A stretch of DNA of 60,030 nt from a virus. The stretch covers positions 1 to 60,030 of the IMG/VR virus record IMGVR_UViG_3300040815_002799. One strand, 5' to 3'. The position numbers were made by a program, and so were the translations under genes. This document shows, piece by piece, positions 46,101 through 54,482 of the stretch; within the stretch, counting starts at the first letter, position 1, and each line of letters starts with the position of its first letter. The notes beneath the pieces were generated by a model that made no database searches, was not told where the DNA came from, and saw only the letters and a program-made list of their open reading frames with translations.

Positions 46101-47916
46101 AGGATACGAAGAGTATTATACTGAAATGGGACTCGGTTATTTATATTTAAGTGGTCTAACCTCTGAATATACATATGTACTACCAAAAGAAAACGTAATA
46201 GGTCATTATACCGATAATGAAGGTGTCATACAATTACCATTCAATGTTGGTGATACTATATCAGGGGTAACATATATTAATTCAGACGATGGATTATCAT
46301 CAGGTTCAAATTATCCGGGAGATAGAAACAATTTTTATAATGATAGAAATCCAGTTGAAAATGTAGAAAAAGTATTTAGAGTAATAAGTAACTCGGATTT
46401 CAACTCTAGTCCTATAGGTCAATATTATGGGCAATATGGTATATATATACCTGTCGTAAGTGGTAGTAGTACAAATAGCAGTTTTCCTCAAGGTTCTATT
46501 GAATATGAATTCGAACAAGTACCCTATGGTACAGAATTCCCAATTGCTGAATTTACCGGTACTATAAAAATCTCTCTCATGTTCGATGTAGTTAACTACG
46601 GGTCAGATTTTGAGTTTGAGTCTTTGACTCAAGCTCAATATCATGCGGACTATTTTAGTTCAGAGCTAGAATCAATTCTTAACACTCAAGAATTTGATTT
46701 TAACTTTGAAGTTAATTATGAGATTGTGGATACAAATCATAGTTTATATTCAGTATTTCAAAATAGTTCTTCTTTGACTGAATTAATAAATTATTTTTCT
46801 AATATTGGTGGTGTACAGGCATATAATGGTAATCACTACTTATTAAGAATGTGTGGTAGTGGTACCGCACAAGTCAATGGTCAAAGCGGAGGACAAATGC
46901 AAATTCAAAACCCAATTGGAAGAGTTGGTATTATAAGCATTGTAAGTTACCCTCCAAAAATTTTAGAAACTACATTACACGAATTGGGACATGGTTTTGG
47001 TTTAAGACATTCTTTTGATCCTGTATGGGGTTCGGTTTTTGATGATCTTGATACGGATTATTTGGATCCAGGAGGAAATTTTCCGGCTGAGATGCAAGGA
47101 CAACAATGTTGTGGATTTGGAAATCAAATTACACCATATTCTGATGAATATACAGGTGATGACAGTAAAAGTTTAAGTATAATGTCCTATGGAAAATTTC
47201 TTGTAGACGAATTTTCCAGTCCTGTAAATTCAGGATTAATTCTTCAAAATTCCAAATTTATTTGGGATAATTATAGCAATACCGAAGAATATCAACAATA
47301 CTATAAATATACCTTTTTGATAGGTGACTGTAATGTTTTTTATCATAAATTTTTAAATGATAACGAAATCACGGAATCTAATAATTTATCTAGTATAAAA
47401 TTGACGTTTAGAACACCTCAATTTATATCTGGTATTGAAAACGAAATTTTATTATCTAATTCAGGAGGTACAAAAACCATCCAAGTTGTTGGTCCAAATG
47501 AACCTACGACTGATACCGTTCAAACTATTATAATTTCGGGTAGTTCGTTGCAATCAGTCTTTGAAATAACAAACCAGGAATCATTTGGTGTAAAGTTAAC
47601 AAGGAGTGCAACGACTGGACAACTATGGATCATTGAAAAAGAAGAGCTTAAAATAGAATTTATATTAGAAGATGGGACTTCATTTACACGTTTACCTGAT
47701 GATTGTTTTACTATTAGTAGAAATGAAGAAATAATTAGGAATTATGTGACAACAGATGAATCCACACGTAATTTACTCACATATTACGCCGAACAAGAAA
47801 ATCCTTCAGTTTTCTACTTAACGTCTAAAATTAGAAAAATTATGGGGTATAATTCATATGAAAGATCTCTAATTAATAAACATATTAATTATAAAATACA
47901 AAACTATTTGATATGA
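43192..47916 (+). CDS. 1574-residue virion protein with two metzincin-type metalloprotease domains
   Basis: The protein is two diverged copies of one unit. Each has a short domain with the pattern L-SG-x-[TS]-x-x-[YF]-x-Y (SGVSTGFVYKF near residue 14; LSGLTSEYTYVL near 985), a metzincin domain, and a C-terminal beta-sandwich. Unit 1 has HELGHSLGLDH (His302, Glu303, His306, His312) and Met-turn IMSYS (Met370). Unit 2 has HELGHGFGLRH (His1263, Glu1264, His1267, His1273) and IMSYG (Met1331). Both therefore keep the three zinc histidines, the catalytic Glu, the Gly and the Met-turn, and should be active zinc proteases. No signal peptide or Thr/Pro stalk. Upstream is the giant fibre gene; downstream, with a 4-base overlap, a small gene. 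It probably cuts host surface proteins as part of the fibre apparatus (inference). Confidence 0.85.
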   Translation: MSVFGNNRNTVFLSGVSTGFVYKFFGLNYIYPGSDIITRDSDIIGKVGQYLRGDFYISGFPGSMWIRGSDAYSEPILDGTEKVVLGETLFKIISKDEYEENEWNQWSYYFSIARVGRSEDPYNNIINHKIDYVTESFVLDSIKKFDQPRVINHLIDIDKVVVERFTDPDECIAKFVEIGEIVKEKFNNSYTGYSYNYQIRLHTDDAILNNGDDQNQYILDGTGNFPLNLHPMVRSREYYKPTGGLFNSTGAHYQTLVTHFFDFYFGFGNEFAPWSVLDIVGSKDNDPEIDILEEFYANVIIHELGHSLGLDHSFTNIQGGWDDINPTLVQDGIDNLRRTIGNNNFKKPTFKNGNLFLAYSGESIGKSAIMSYSIDPAPGFSCPYNVNNLLDTNYDIFSGSSLHRDWPYNLQKMGTIFLNAGRSQNHEYIREIDGAGLLVYSGMNLNIFNYIDDSEFSEGEITGLTLNFTGLTGLDSKLRPSIDRDYNFDPNDNIWTDRMTYKIQIYNDDISSGITVYEKTTPVSPSPPELTGITQTISVDITGTTLSEILNNIIDYTQLSTNGIRIEYLSGIYEIQQNEFIGTGANVLLEIQDLNLEILTTGGTVTRKGRKYNNIWTGDTKVQRVGIEIPTNTGFTSYEVKGTEFALKTWDNFFQINKVDRSFNDILYSIYEFDDEVRLVITNLKTDEITDRDVSFFKLDGYYIQDFTTYYNSDSDINIVLLYNLTTSAQDSHFVIKYKVFDYKEGQISRFPEKTVTVINDSNIDINADLRTIDYNKNNEVVCGVGFFGAFFISINISGLDSEVIRYSENDTNVELVPIAISKGGNRYRRFTLGDREFYYHFDQKNKYRAPALGLNYFRAATTFTQSDGNAFSLYLSDILQNLYDPEDYDIVYGPTFSIMDLFLYIWPEDNFVTINLIFSNGDILKIDGNRPDKFSLDPVNYSIVRNYNDKLRGLDPRYGGIPVNTKKWTGYEEYYTEMGLGYLYLSGLTSEYTYVLPKENVIGHYTDNEGVIQLPFNVGDTISGVTYINSDDGLSSGSNYPGDRNNFYNDRNPVENVEKVFRVISNSDFNSSPIGQYYGQYGIYIPVVSGSSTNSSFPQGSIEYEFEQVPYGTEFPIAEFTGTIKISLMFDVVNYGSDFEFESLTQAQYHADYFSSELESILNTQEFDFNFEVNYEIVDTNHSLYSVFQNSSSLTELINYFSNIGGVQAYNGNHYLLRMCGSGTAQVNGQSGGQMQIQNPIGRVGIISIVSYPPKILETTLHELGHGFGLRHSFDPVWGSVFDDLDTDYLDPGGNFPAEMQGQQCCGFGNQITPYSDEYTGDDSKSLSIMSYGKFLVDEFSSPVNSGLILQNSKFIWDNYSNTEEYQQYYKYTFLIGDCNVFYHKFLNDNEITESNNLSSIKLTFRTPQFISGIENEILLSNSGGTKTIQVVGPNEPTTDTVQTIIISGSSLQSVFEITNQESFGVKLTRSATTGQLWIIEKEELKIEFILEDGTSFTRLPDDCFTISRNEEIIRNYVTTDESTRNLLTYYAEQENPSVFYLTSKIRKIMGYNSYERSLINKHINYKIQNYLI
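44095..44127 (+). other. Metzincin zinc site, unit 1
   Basis: Encodes HELGHSLGLDH, a full HExxHxxGxxH motif, preceded by a hydrophobic helix (YANVII). The Met-turn codon is at 44299-44301 (AIMSYS), 67 codons after the last His, within the usual range. Confidence 0.92.
46978..47010 (+). other. Metzincin zinc site, unit 2
   Basis: Encodes HELGHGFGLRH, again a full HExxHxxGxxH motif. The Met-turn codon is at 47182-47184 (IMSYG), 57 codons after the last His. Confidence 0.92.
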
Positions 47917-48248
47917 TAGAAATTATAACAAATAATTTATCCGAAGGTAAAACTACAGGGAGAAGTAAATACGATTCTCAATCAGATGGTGCAGGTACAT
48001 TTCTATTTAATGGAAAAAGTACTAAAGCACAATTTAAAAATAAAACAAAAAATGGGAGAAATTTTATTTTGGTTAATCAGTTTGACAAAAAAAATTCATC
48101 TTTTATTGTTTACGAAGACGATACATTTATAGGTGTTATAGATGGTGCAACCTATTTGTCTAGGTATGGACTCACACAGGAATCACAACCACCTCCACCT
48201 GACAATGATTATTTAAATTTTAAATGTGACACAATTTATATACCATAA
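47913..48248 (+). CDS. Small unknown protein between fibre genes
   Basis: 111 residues. The ATG overlaps the stop of the two-metzincin gene by 4 bases. The first 90 residues are basic and beta-like (GAGTFLFNGKSTKAQFKNKTKNGRNFILVNQF), followed by a SQPPPPDND linker and a short end. The Pro tract resembles RQPPPP in the 1948-residue protein. No family recognised. It may be an adaptor or assembly partner of the neighbouring fibre proteins. Confidence 0.6.
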   Translation: MIEIITNNLSEGKTTGRSKYDSQSDGAGTFLFNGKSTKAQFKNKTKNGRNFILVNQFDKKNSSFIVYEDDTFIGVIDGATYLSRYGLTQESQPPPPDNDYLNFKCDTIYIP

Positions 48249-48261
48249 AAAAAAACAAATA

Positions 48262-48269
48262 TATTTATA
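48262..48269 (+). promoter_or_regulatory. TATTTATA motif 4 bases before the small gene at 48274
   Basis: TATTTATA followed by AAAA and ATG (48274). Same sequence and spacing as at 31648. Confidence 0.4.
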
Positions 48270-48273
48270 AAAA

Positions 48274-48591
48274 ATGATCATTATAGAAAGAAACTTATCA
48301 ACAATTAAATTTGAAATTTCGGATTCTAATTCAGGAACGGTTAGATTAAATAACCAATTATATACTGGATCAGACCTTAAATATAAGGTTTTAAATGTTT
48401 CAGGTAACGTAATTAAAAAGTATGAAGTCGCAAATCTAAAATTTAGTATTATGAATAATAAAGTTTTTGGTAAAAGTATTTATAATCATGTATTCAAAGG
48501 TGCTATAGGAGAAACTTTGAAATACAGTATACCGGAGATAAATAATGACTTTCTTAATGGAATGATTAACATTTGTGGACACGAACACTAA
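48274..48591 (+). CDS. Small unknown protein before the 1948-residue fibre gene
   Basis: 105 residues, beta-rich, with an opening MIIIERNLSTIKFEISDSNSGTVRLNNQL that suggests a small beta-sandwich, and an end INICGHEH with a Cys and two His. No signal or membrane segment. Not recognised. Its stop lies 3 bases before the next gene's ATG. By position it may be a small attachment or assembly protein for the fibres. Confidence 0.6.
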   Translation: MIIIERNLSTIKFEISDSNSGTVRLNNQLYTGSDLKYKVLNVSGNVIKKYEVANLKFSIMNNKVFGKSIYNHVFKGAIGETLKYSIPEINNDFLNGMINICGHEH

Positions 48592-48594
48592 AGT

Positions 48595-51500
48595 ATGGCT
48601 CAAGTAATCATCAGATTAACAATAGGTTCAAACGCGACGGGACCATTTAGTATTTATAGTGGTTCTACACTAGATGAACCAATTTTAACTGGTGCTACAA
48701 GATTTGATCTTCAAAAAGGAGAAGTGTTTGAATTACCTGGAAGTGTTAATGGTACTGAATATAATATTACAGTAGTTGATACTTTTGATAAAAATAAATC
48801 TGAACAAGTAACAAAAAAAGTTGTAGTTTATGACGATGAAGAAGAAAATCAAAGAATAAGTAGAACCAATCCTGATCTTACACCGACCCCAACAATTCTA
48901 TATGATTATGATTTATATCTTTTTAAGAAATGTAATTCAGAATTAAACAGTACTGAATCTAAATTTTTCAATATAAAAAGAATATTCGGTAATACTGATT
49001 TTATTCAATATGAAAATGAATGTTATTATAAAGAGGTAGGGCCACTCAAGGCAAATCTAAATCATCCGCTGATTGATGATAAGTTTTTTGATAGTTGCGA
49101 GTTATGTTATGTTGATCTAGCTAAGGAATTCGAAAAGAACAGACAACCACCTCCACCTATTATATATGGTGTCACTGCACTAAATTGTTGTAACGATCAA
49201 CTAGGACATGGGCAAAGTCAAATAGCTAATTTTAATGTGAATTTTTCAGCACTTTTCCCAAACGGTATACCGATTCTTAGTCAACCGGGTCCAGCACCTC
49301 AAATAAATCTAAATTATATATTTAGTTATACCAATCAATTAGGTACATCTTGCTGGAGAATTATACAAACATATAATTTTAATTGGGCTAATGTTCCTTT
49401 GGTAAATTCACCATTTTATAAAAAATGTTCGTGGTGTTTGGGACTGAATGGATGTCAAGGAGTATTTAGGGCAATTCCATGTGAGGAAGGGTGTGGTAGA
49501 GAGTTGATAGTCACAATAAATCCAAATTTACTCCAATATATCCCTAATACTACAAATTTAGCTTCAGGAAATAATATTTTTGTTTACGAAGATATTTGCT
49601 ATGATATAGTAGAGGCTTTAAATGTATCACCTACTAGTGATGTATTAGATGTTAATAATCTATATATAACAGGATCCAAATGTTCGGCATGTGTAAGTCA
49701 ATATCCTTGTGATCTTTGGACTTATAAATTATTGAATGTATGCTGTCAAAGTACCTATATAGAAAATCCACAAGTAATTTATGTTACTGGATTCTACGGA
49801 TTAAGTCTTGGAAATTCATTTTATTATGCTGGCTATTGTTGGAGAATCATAGGTATAATCGAAGAAGAATTAGATTACCCATTCATAGGTAATGAGCCAT
49901 ATGTTGATTGTGATGACTGTTTGGAAAATGCTCCATATTATATTGAGAGTCATGGTCAAAGTGTAATATGTCCAACACCAACGGCTACAAGTACCCCTTC
50001 ACCGACCTCGGTAACGCCGACACCAACAAAAACACCGCAAGTGACACCTACATTAACTAAGACTTCACAACTAACACCAACACCCACTAAAACCAAAATC
50101 AGATGTTTACTCAGAAATTGTTGTTCAATTGCACAAACTATATTAGATATTGAGTATTCAAATAACGGTTATCCAAGTGTAAATGATGTAATTCCATATG
50201 ATAACAATTGTTGGAAAATAATTCAAGTTGACTACTCATTTACTACTGGAGGTGTTGCATCAGTTTTCGTTCCACTATCACTAGTATTCCAAGGTGATAC
50301 TGCATGTAATAATTGTGTCACTGCTGGTGGTAGTACTTTTGAATGTAATTCTAGTTTCTTTTTGGGATGTAATACAGGAATATATTACGATTTATTTACT
50401 TTAAGTTCTCCTGAATTTGAAGTTGGTCAAACATATGCCTTCAATCTGGACAATGGATTGGATGATGAGGTTTGTTATACCAATGTTCTTGTTGATCCCG
50501 CACAGATATCATATGAAAATATAACTATAGCATTTTTAGAAGAAGATAATATTACATTAATAGAATGTGATGATGAACAATGTGAAATAATTCAACCAAC
50601 TCCAGGACCTACTACTACTCCGACACCCACAGTTCTTTACAAAAGAATAAGAGCTAAAAAATGTTGTGGAGAGCAACCCAATAATCTTTTTGTGATGAAT
50701 ATCCCGGTTGAAACTGTAATCGATGTTGGTGACGTGTTGACAGTTTCACTTTTTGGACCTACAGTCTGTTTTGAATTAATTTCTTTTATCAGTCAAGGTT
50801 CGGGATGGCAAGTAGATATCATAGAAGTTTATTATGATAATGGTACTGGAATGGCATGTCCAGAATGTAGTTGTAATGCTGATCCAGATTGTACAGATCC
50901 TACATTTGCATGTACTCCAGGACCTACTTCAACACCGGCGTTCACACCTACAAATACACCAACTTCAGTAACCCCAACACCCACTAAAACTCAAACCCCA
51001 ACTCCAGAGTTTAAAAAGGTAATCATTGAGCCATGTTGTGATTTTCCAATAGTTTTAAAAGCTTGGATTTGGGTTCCTATTTCTGCTCAATTGAATCAAG
51101 CCTTCCAATACTATCACCCCTTCTTGGATGGATTATTAGCTTGTTTTAAAATAACTGAAATTGTAACAGAAAATACAAATTTGGTAGGTATACCAAACTT
51201 TATAGGGACTAATCAAATTAACTTTACTGATTGTGACGATTGTTTGGAATTTAGTCCTTGTCCTTCAACACCAACTCCGACCTCTACAACTACACCTACA
51301 CCAACACCGACCTTGACTATAGATTATATAACTTTCTCTGAACCACCGGTGGGTGCCGCGGGATGTCCGCCTTGTCCTGGATCAAATTGTAATTTATTCC
51401 CACAAAATTTACCATACATAGATGTTGTTGGTAGAGGAAGTAATTGTTGTACACATTACAATGTGAGAACCAGAATTTTTTATCTATTTGATGTACCCAA

Positions 51501-54441
51501 TAGAATTAACGATATCGATCCTATAACCGCAACTGTTCCTTACGGTGAAAAGACATACTTTGATAATGAAATGAGTATTGAGGAATGGAGTACCTTGATA
51601 AGTTTTATAGGTTCAAATTACATTTACCATACCGAAAATAATTTTATCACCGATGATAGCGTAATACAACCATTAGTTAAAATTGCACCCTTACCATTTA
51701 TACCAATTTATGCTCCTGATGATCTAACATACGAACAATCGGTTGATAAAGTTAATAGTCATCCTCAATATAATTCTTGGATTTATTATATAAATCAACC
51801 TACAAATAACACGCTTGAATTATTTAGTGAACTTTCACAAGTTGCGGCTGACATTACTTGGGGATTAGGACCATATAACCCCCAGACACATACTAGATCG
51901 ATTGATCCAATTACTAAGAAAAGATATGGAAATAATTTACCTGCGGGTCTCTTGAGAGTAAGTGGTCAATTATCATCATATAACAACTTAGAAAATTGGA
52001 AGTTGGGTGGGGAACAATGGTTAAACACCCAGGATATGCCATGGGGTAACATTACAGAGAATATCGATTTATATGATGAATATGAATTAGATTTGATTTG
52101 TTTAGATGAGGATGTTGATGATAGATATAACCCTAGAAAAGTCAAAAAATTAGTCATAATTATTCAAGATCCTGATTCCTATCAGGGTAATGCATTAACT
52201 TGGGGTCCAAATACTCACCTAACAAATGATCAGGGTAATTATTTTGGTGATAATAGGGTAAATGATCCACTGTTTACATGGTTCCAGACAAGATTTATAG
52301 TCGAAGGAATGAAATCGCCACATGCCGGAACTTTAGGAAATGCACTTTCACCTGAATTAGGTATAGAAAATATTGATGACATCCCAGTCGAAAATAACTA
52401 TTCTCCTGTTCATCATACTGAAATTATCGCCATTGGTATAGGTGATGGTGCCGATTGGGAACATTTAGAGGATCTGGCTTCATATAAAGATTTTGTACAT
52501 AAAGTCCCAGATATTAATTTACTCAATGACCAACAATACGTTGAGGAACTCAATTGTAAAATTAGTGAGAATCTATGTCAAAAACAAAGATATGGTTGGT
52601 TATGGTTAAGTGGATTGACAACAGGATTTATTTATGAATTCCACCCTCAGACACTATTTTATAATAACTACACAAATTCGCAACAAGAAGGTCCACTTGG
52701 GTATTTCACAATTGGAGATATAGTTTCAGGTACTACATATTTGAGAAGAAGAGGTGAGGTACCAAATTATACTAGATGTACAAATTTCCCCTGTGGAGAC
52801 GTATTAGATGACTATTTAAATGGATTGACTCTTAATAATACTTTGATACCAAATTGGGAGACAAAATTCAAAGTAATTAGTTATGATGAAGCGACTGAGA
52901 ATGGTAAATACAATTATCACGATTACTGGAGAATTCAACCATTGAGACCTCAAAATTCAAATGAAAAAATACTCTATAATTTTGTAAAGTTATATGAGTA
53001 TGGATACGATTGTGACACTCCAGGATGTAAATATGATGTTAATCCACCTACACTTCCAATCCCAGGTGGTGCTGATGATCCTGAAGTCTACCAAACATTT
53101 GAAGGTGTGATAAAAGTTAGAATTGATTTTTCAAATGAAATGTTGAATTACACTTCATATGAAAATTTGTTAATAGTTGGTGCTGAATGTGGTGAACTTT
53201 TAATTGAATCGTTCGAGAACACAAACGAACTGGATGGAATTACAATAGAATACGACATTTTTGTACATGATACTGATCAACTTGATGGTTTGGATAGATT
53301 CCAGTACCATGCTTGGTTAGACAACACTTATGGAAGTATTATTAATAGTGGTTATCATAAAGGTTGTATATTTACAACTGCTGGAGCACCAGGAGCACTT
53401 GGAATAGCTAATTTACCAGGTTATACTGCACAAATGTGTGTTGCTAATTCAGGATTTTTTAATCTTTCATACATAGACTTTATTTTCGTACATGAAATGG
53501 GTCATACGTTCTCTTCACATCATACTTTTATTTGTAATAGATGGCAAAAATTATTCCCTGAATTAGAAAAAGACACATTAGATAATGTTCTTCCATTTAA
53601 TTCTAATTCAACTTGTTTAGAGTGTGGAGATTATCAACCATATTACGATGAAAACGATGGTGCGGCACCATTTATGTCTTATTTAAATTTCAGAAGGACT
53701 ATGTGTGGATCAGTTAAAAATACATACGGTCCGATAGACGAAGACTTCATACCCACAACAAGAGAAAAATATCTTGTATCGACAAGTTTGAGTAATTCAA
53801 TGATAAATGACTTTGTTTTTGATCCTGTTTGGAATCAAAATTATTCAGAGATAGTAGGATATGATAAAAAAATTAATATAAGTTATTTCAAATTTTTAGA
53901 TAATGATGAACTCACATTTAATGATCCAGTATTAGAAAGTATTTCTATTTCTTTCTCATTAATAGGTAACTCGAATGGTAATAGTAATGATTTTACAAAT
54001 TTATCAGTAAAAGTGATAAATGGTATTGGAGGTATTTATGAATTCTATACTAAAGGACCAAATGACTTACAAAGTGGTGTCATAAATGATGTTACAATTA
54101 CAATTAATAATACTAACTCACCTTTCTTGAGTTTATTTGATTACGGTGACCAAGAAAATTTTGGAGTTAGATTTGAATTACAACAACTAGATCAGACTAA
54201 TAATAATTGGACATTTATTATTAGAAATTTGAATTTAAAGTTTGATTTTGCTGATGGTTCATCTATAGTTAGTAGAAAACCAAAAGATTATTATCACATT
54301 TTAAGTGATTCTACTGGGGACTATCCAATGAAAGTGACTGATGCTATAATAAGTACATCTAATAAATTCACAAGTTATGAAGGAAGTGTAATGAGATTCT
54401 GGATAGATATGTGTAAAAATTATTTTACTAATTTAAATTAA
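48595..54441 (+). CDS. 1948-residue modular fibre protein: Cys modules, Thr/Pro linkers, VWA-like domain, C-terminal metzincin
   Basis: Starts with an 80-residue beta-rich domain (MAQVIIRLTIGSNATGPF ... VVVYDDEE) shared with the next gene. Then come about seven cysteine modules (CC, C-aromatic, CxxC pattern), separated in the second half by Thr/Pro linkers; a VWA-like domain at about residues 945-1330, ending TEIIAIGIGDGADWEHLEDLA, with IFYLFDVPN in place of the DxSxS motif; an LSGLTTGFIYEF module; and a metzincin domain with HEMGHTFSSHH (His1633, Glu1634, His1637, His1643) and Met-turn FMSYL (Met1694). The last part is a beta-sandwich homologous to those in the 1574-residue protein. The usual metzincin Gly is Ser, but ligands and Glu are kept. 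No signal peptide. It joins the two architectures seen separately in the neighbouring genes. Confidence 0.8.
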   Translation: MAQVIIRLTIGSNATGPFSIYSGSTLDEPILTGATRFDLQKGEVFELPGSVNGTEYNITVVDTFDKNKSEQVTKKVVVYDDEEENQRISRTNPDLTPTPTILYDYDLYLFKKCNSELNSTESKFFNIKRIFGNTDFIQYENECYYKEVGPLKANLNHPLIDDKFFDSCELCYVDLAKEFEKNRQPPPPIIYGVTALNCCNDQLGHGQSQIANFNVNFSALFPNGIPILSQPGPAPQINLNYIFSYTNQLGTSCWRIIQTYNFNWANVPLVNSPFYKKCSWCLGLNGCQGVFRAIPCEEGCGRELIVTINPNLLQYIPNTTNLASGNNIFVYEDICYDIVEALNVSPTSDVLDVNNLYITGSKCSACVSQYPCDLWTYKLLNVCCQSTYIENPQVIYVTGFYGLSLGNSFYYAGYCWRIIGIIEEELDYPFIGNEPYVDCDDCLENAPYYIESHGQSVICPTPTATSTPSPTSVTPTPTKTPQVTPTLTKTSQLTPTPTKTKIRCLLRNCCSIAQTILDIEYSNNGYPSVNDVIPYDNNCWKIIQVDYSFTTGGVASVFVPLSLVFQGDTACNNCVTAGGSTFECNSSFFLGCNTGIYYDLFTLSSPEFEVGQTYAFNLDNGLDDEVCYTNVLVDPAQISYENITIAFLEEDNITLIECDDEQCEIIQPTPGPTTTPTPTVLYKRIRAKKCCGEQPNNLFVMNIPVETVIDVGDVLTVSLFGPTVCFELISFISQGSGWQVDIIEVYYDNGTGMACPECSCNADPDCTDPTFACTPGPTSTPAFTPTNTPTSVTPTPTKTQTPTPEFKKVIIEPCCDFPIVLKAWIWVPISAQLNQAFQYYHPFLDGLLACFKITEIVTENTNLVGIPNFIGTNQINFTDCDDCLEFSPCPSTPTPTSTTTPTPTPTLTIDYITFSEPPVGAAGCPPCPGSNCNLFPQNLPYIDVVGRGSNCCTHYNVRTRIFYLFDVPNRINDIDPITATVPYGEKTYFDNEMSIEEWSTLISFIGSNYIYHTENNFITDDSVIQPLVKIAPLPFIPIYAPDDLTYEQSVDKVNSHPQYNSWIYYINQPTNNTLELFSELSQVAADITWGLGPYNPQTHTRSIDPITKKRYGNNLPAGLLRVSGQLSSYNNLENWKLGGEQWLNTQDMPWGNITENIDLYDEYELDLICLDEDVDDRYNPRKVKKLVIIIQDPDSYQGNALTWGPNTHLTNDQGNYFGDNRVNDPLFTWFQTRFIVEGMKSPHAGTLGNALSPELGIENIDDIPVENNYSPVHHTEIIAIGIGDGADWEHLEDLASYKDFVHKVPDINLLNDQQYVEELNCKISENLCQKQRYGWLWLSGLTTGFIYEFHPQTLFYNNYTNSQQEGPLGYFTIGDIVSGTTYLRRRGEVPNYTRCTNFPCGDVLDDYLNGLTLNNTLIPNWETKFKVISYDEATENGKYNYHDYWRIQPLRPQNSNEKILYNFVKLYEYGYDCDTPGCKYDVNPPTLPIPGGADDPEVYQTFEGVIKVRIDFSNEMLNYTSYENLLIVGAECGELLIESFENTNELDGITIEYDIFVHDTDQLDGLDRFQYHAWLDNTYGSIINSGYHKGCIFTTAGAPGALGIANLPGYTAQMCVANSGFFNLSYIDFIFVHEMGHTFSSHHTFICNRWQKLFPELEKDTLDNVLPFNSNSTCLECGDYQPYYDENDGAAPFMSYLNFRRTMCGSVKNTYGPIDEDFIPTTREKYLVSTSLSNSMINDFVFDPVWNQNYSEIVGYDKKINISYFKFLDNDELTFNDPVLESISISFSLIGNSNGNSNDFTNLSVKVINGIGGIYEFYTKGPNDLQSGVINDVTITINNTNSPFLSLFDYGDQENFGVRFELQQLDQTNNNWTFIIRNLNLKFDFADGSSIVSRKPKDYYHILSDSTGDYPMKVTDAIISTSNKFTSYEGSVMRFWIDMCKNYFTNLN
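51430..52580 (+). other. VWA-like domain in the 1948-residue protein, MIDAS not conserved
   Basis: Begins after a CC module with the strand RIFYLFDVPN and ends with KKLVIIIQDPD and HHTEIIAIGIGDGADWEHLEDLA..FVHKVPD, the usual 'xAIGxG ... L..LA' closing strand and helix of VWA domains. Ser/Thr of the MIDAS motif are absent, so metal binding is unlikely. Confidence 0.6.
53491..53523 (+). other. Metzincin zinc site, third copy
   Basis: Encodes HEMGHTFSSHH: HExxH and the third His at the right distance, with Ser instead of Gly at the eighth position. The Met-turn codon is at 53674-53676 (PFMSYL). Confidence 0.85.
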
Positions 54442-54470
54442 AAAAAATTTTTCACAATCAAAATTAGTAA

Positions 54471-54478
54471 TATTTATG
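54471..54478 (+). promoter_or_regulatory. TATTTATG motif 4 bases before the last gene
   Basis: TATTTATG followed by TTTA and ATG (54483), in a 41-base gap. It closes the series of TATTTAT motifs before late genes. Confidence 0.4.
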
Positions 54479-54482
54479 TTTA

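Noticed and set aside
54421-54480. Terminator after the 1948-residue gene
   Set aside because: There is an A run followed by a T run (AAAAAAATTTTT) but no GC-containing stem, so it is too weak to call.
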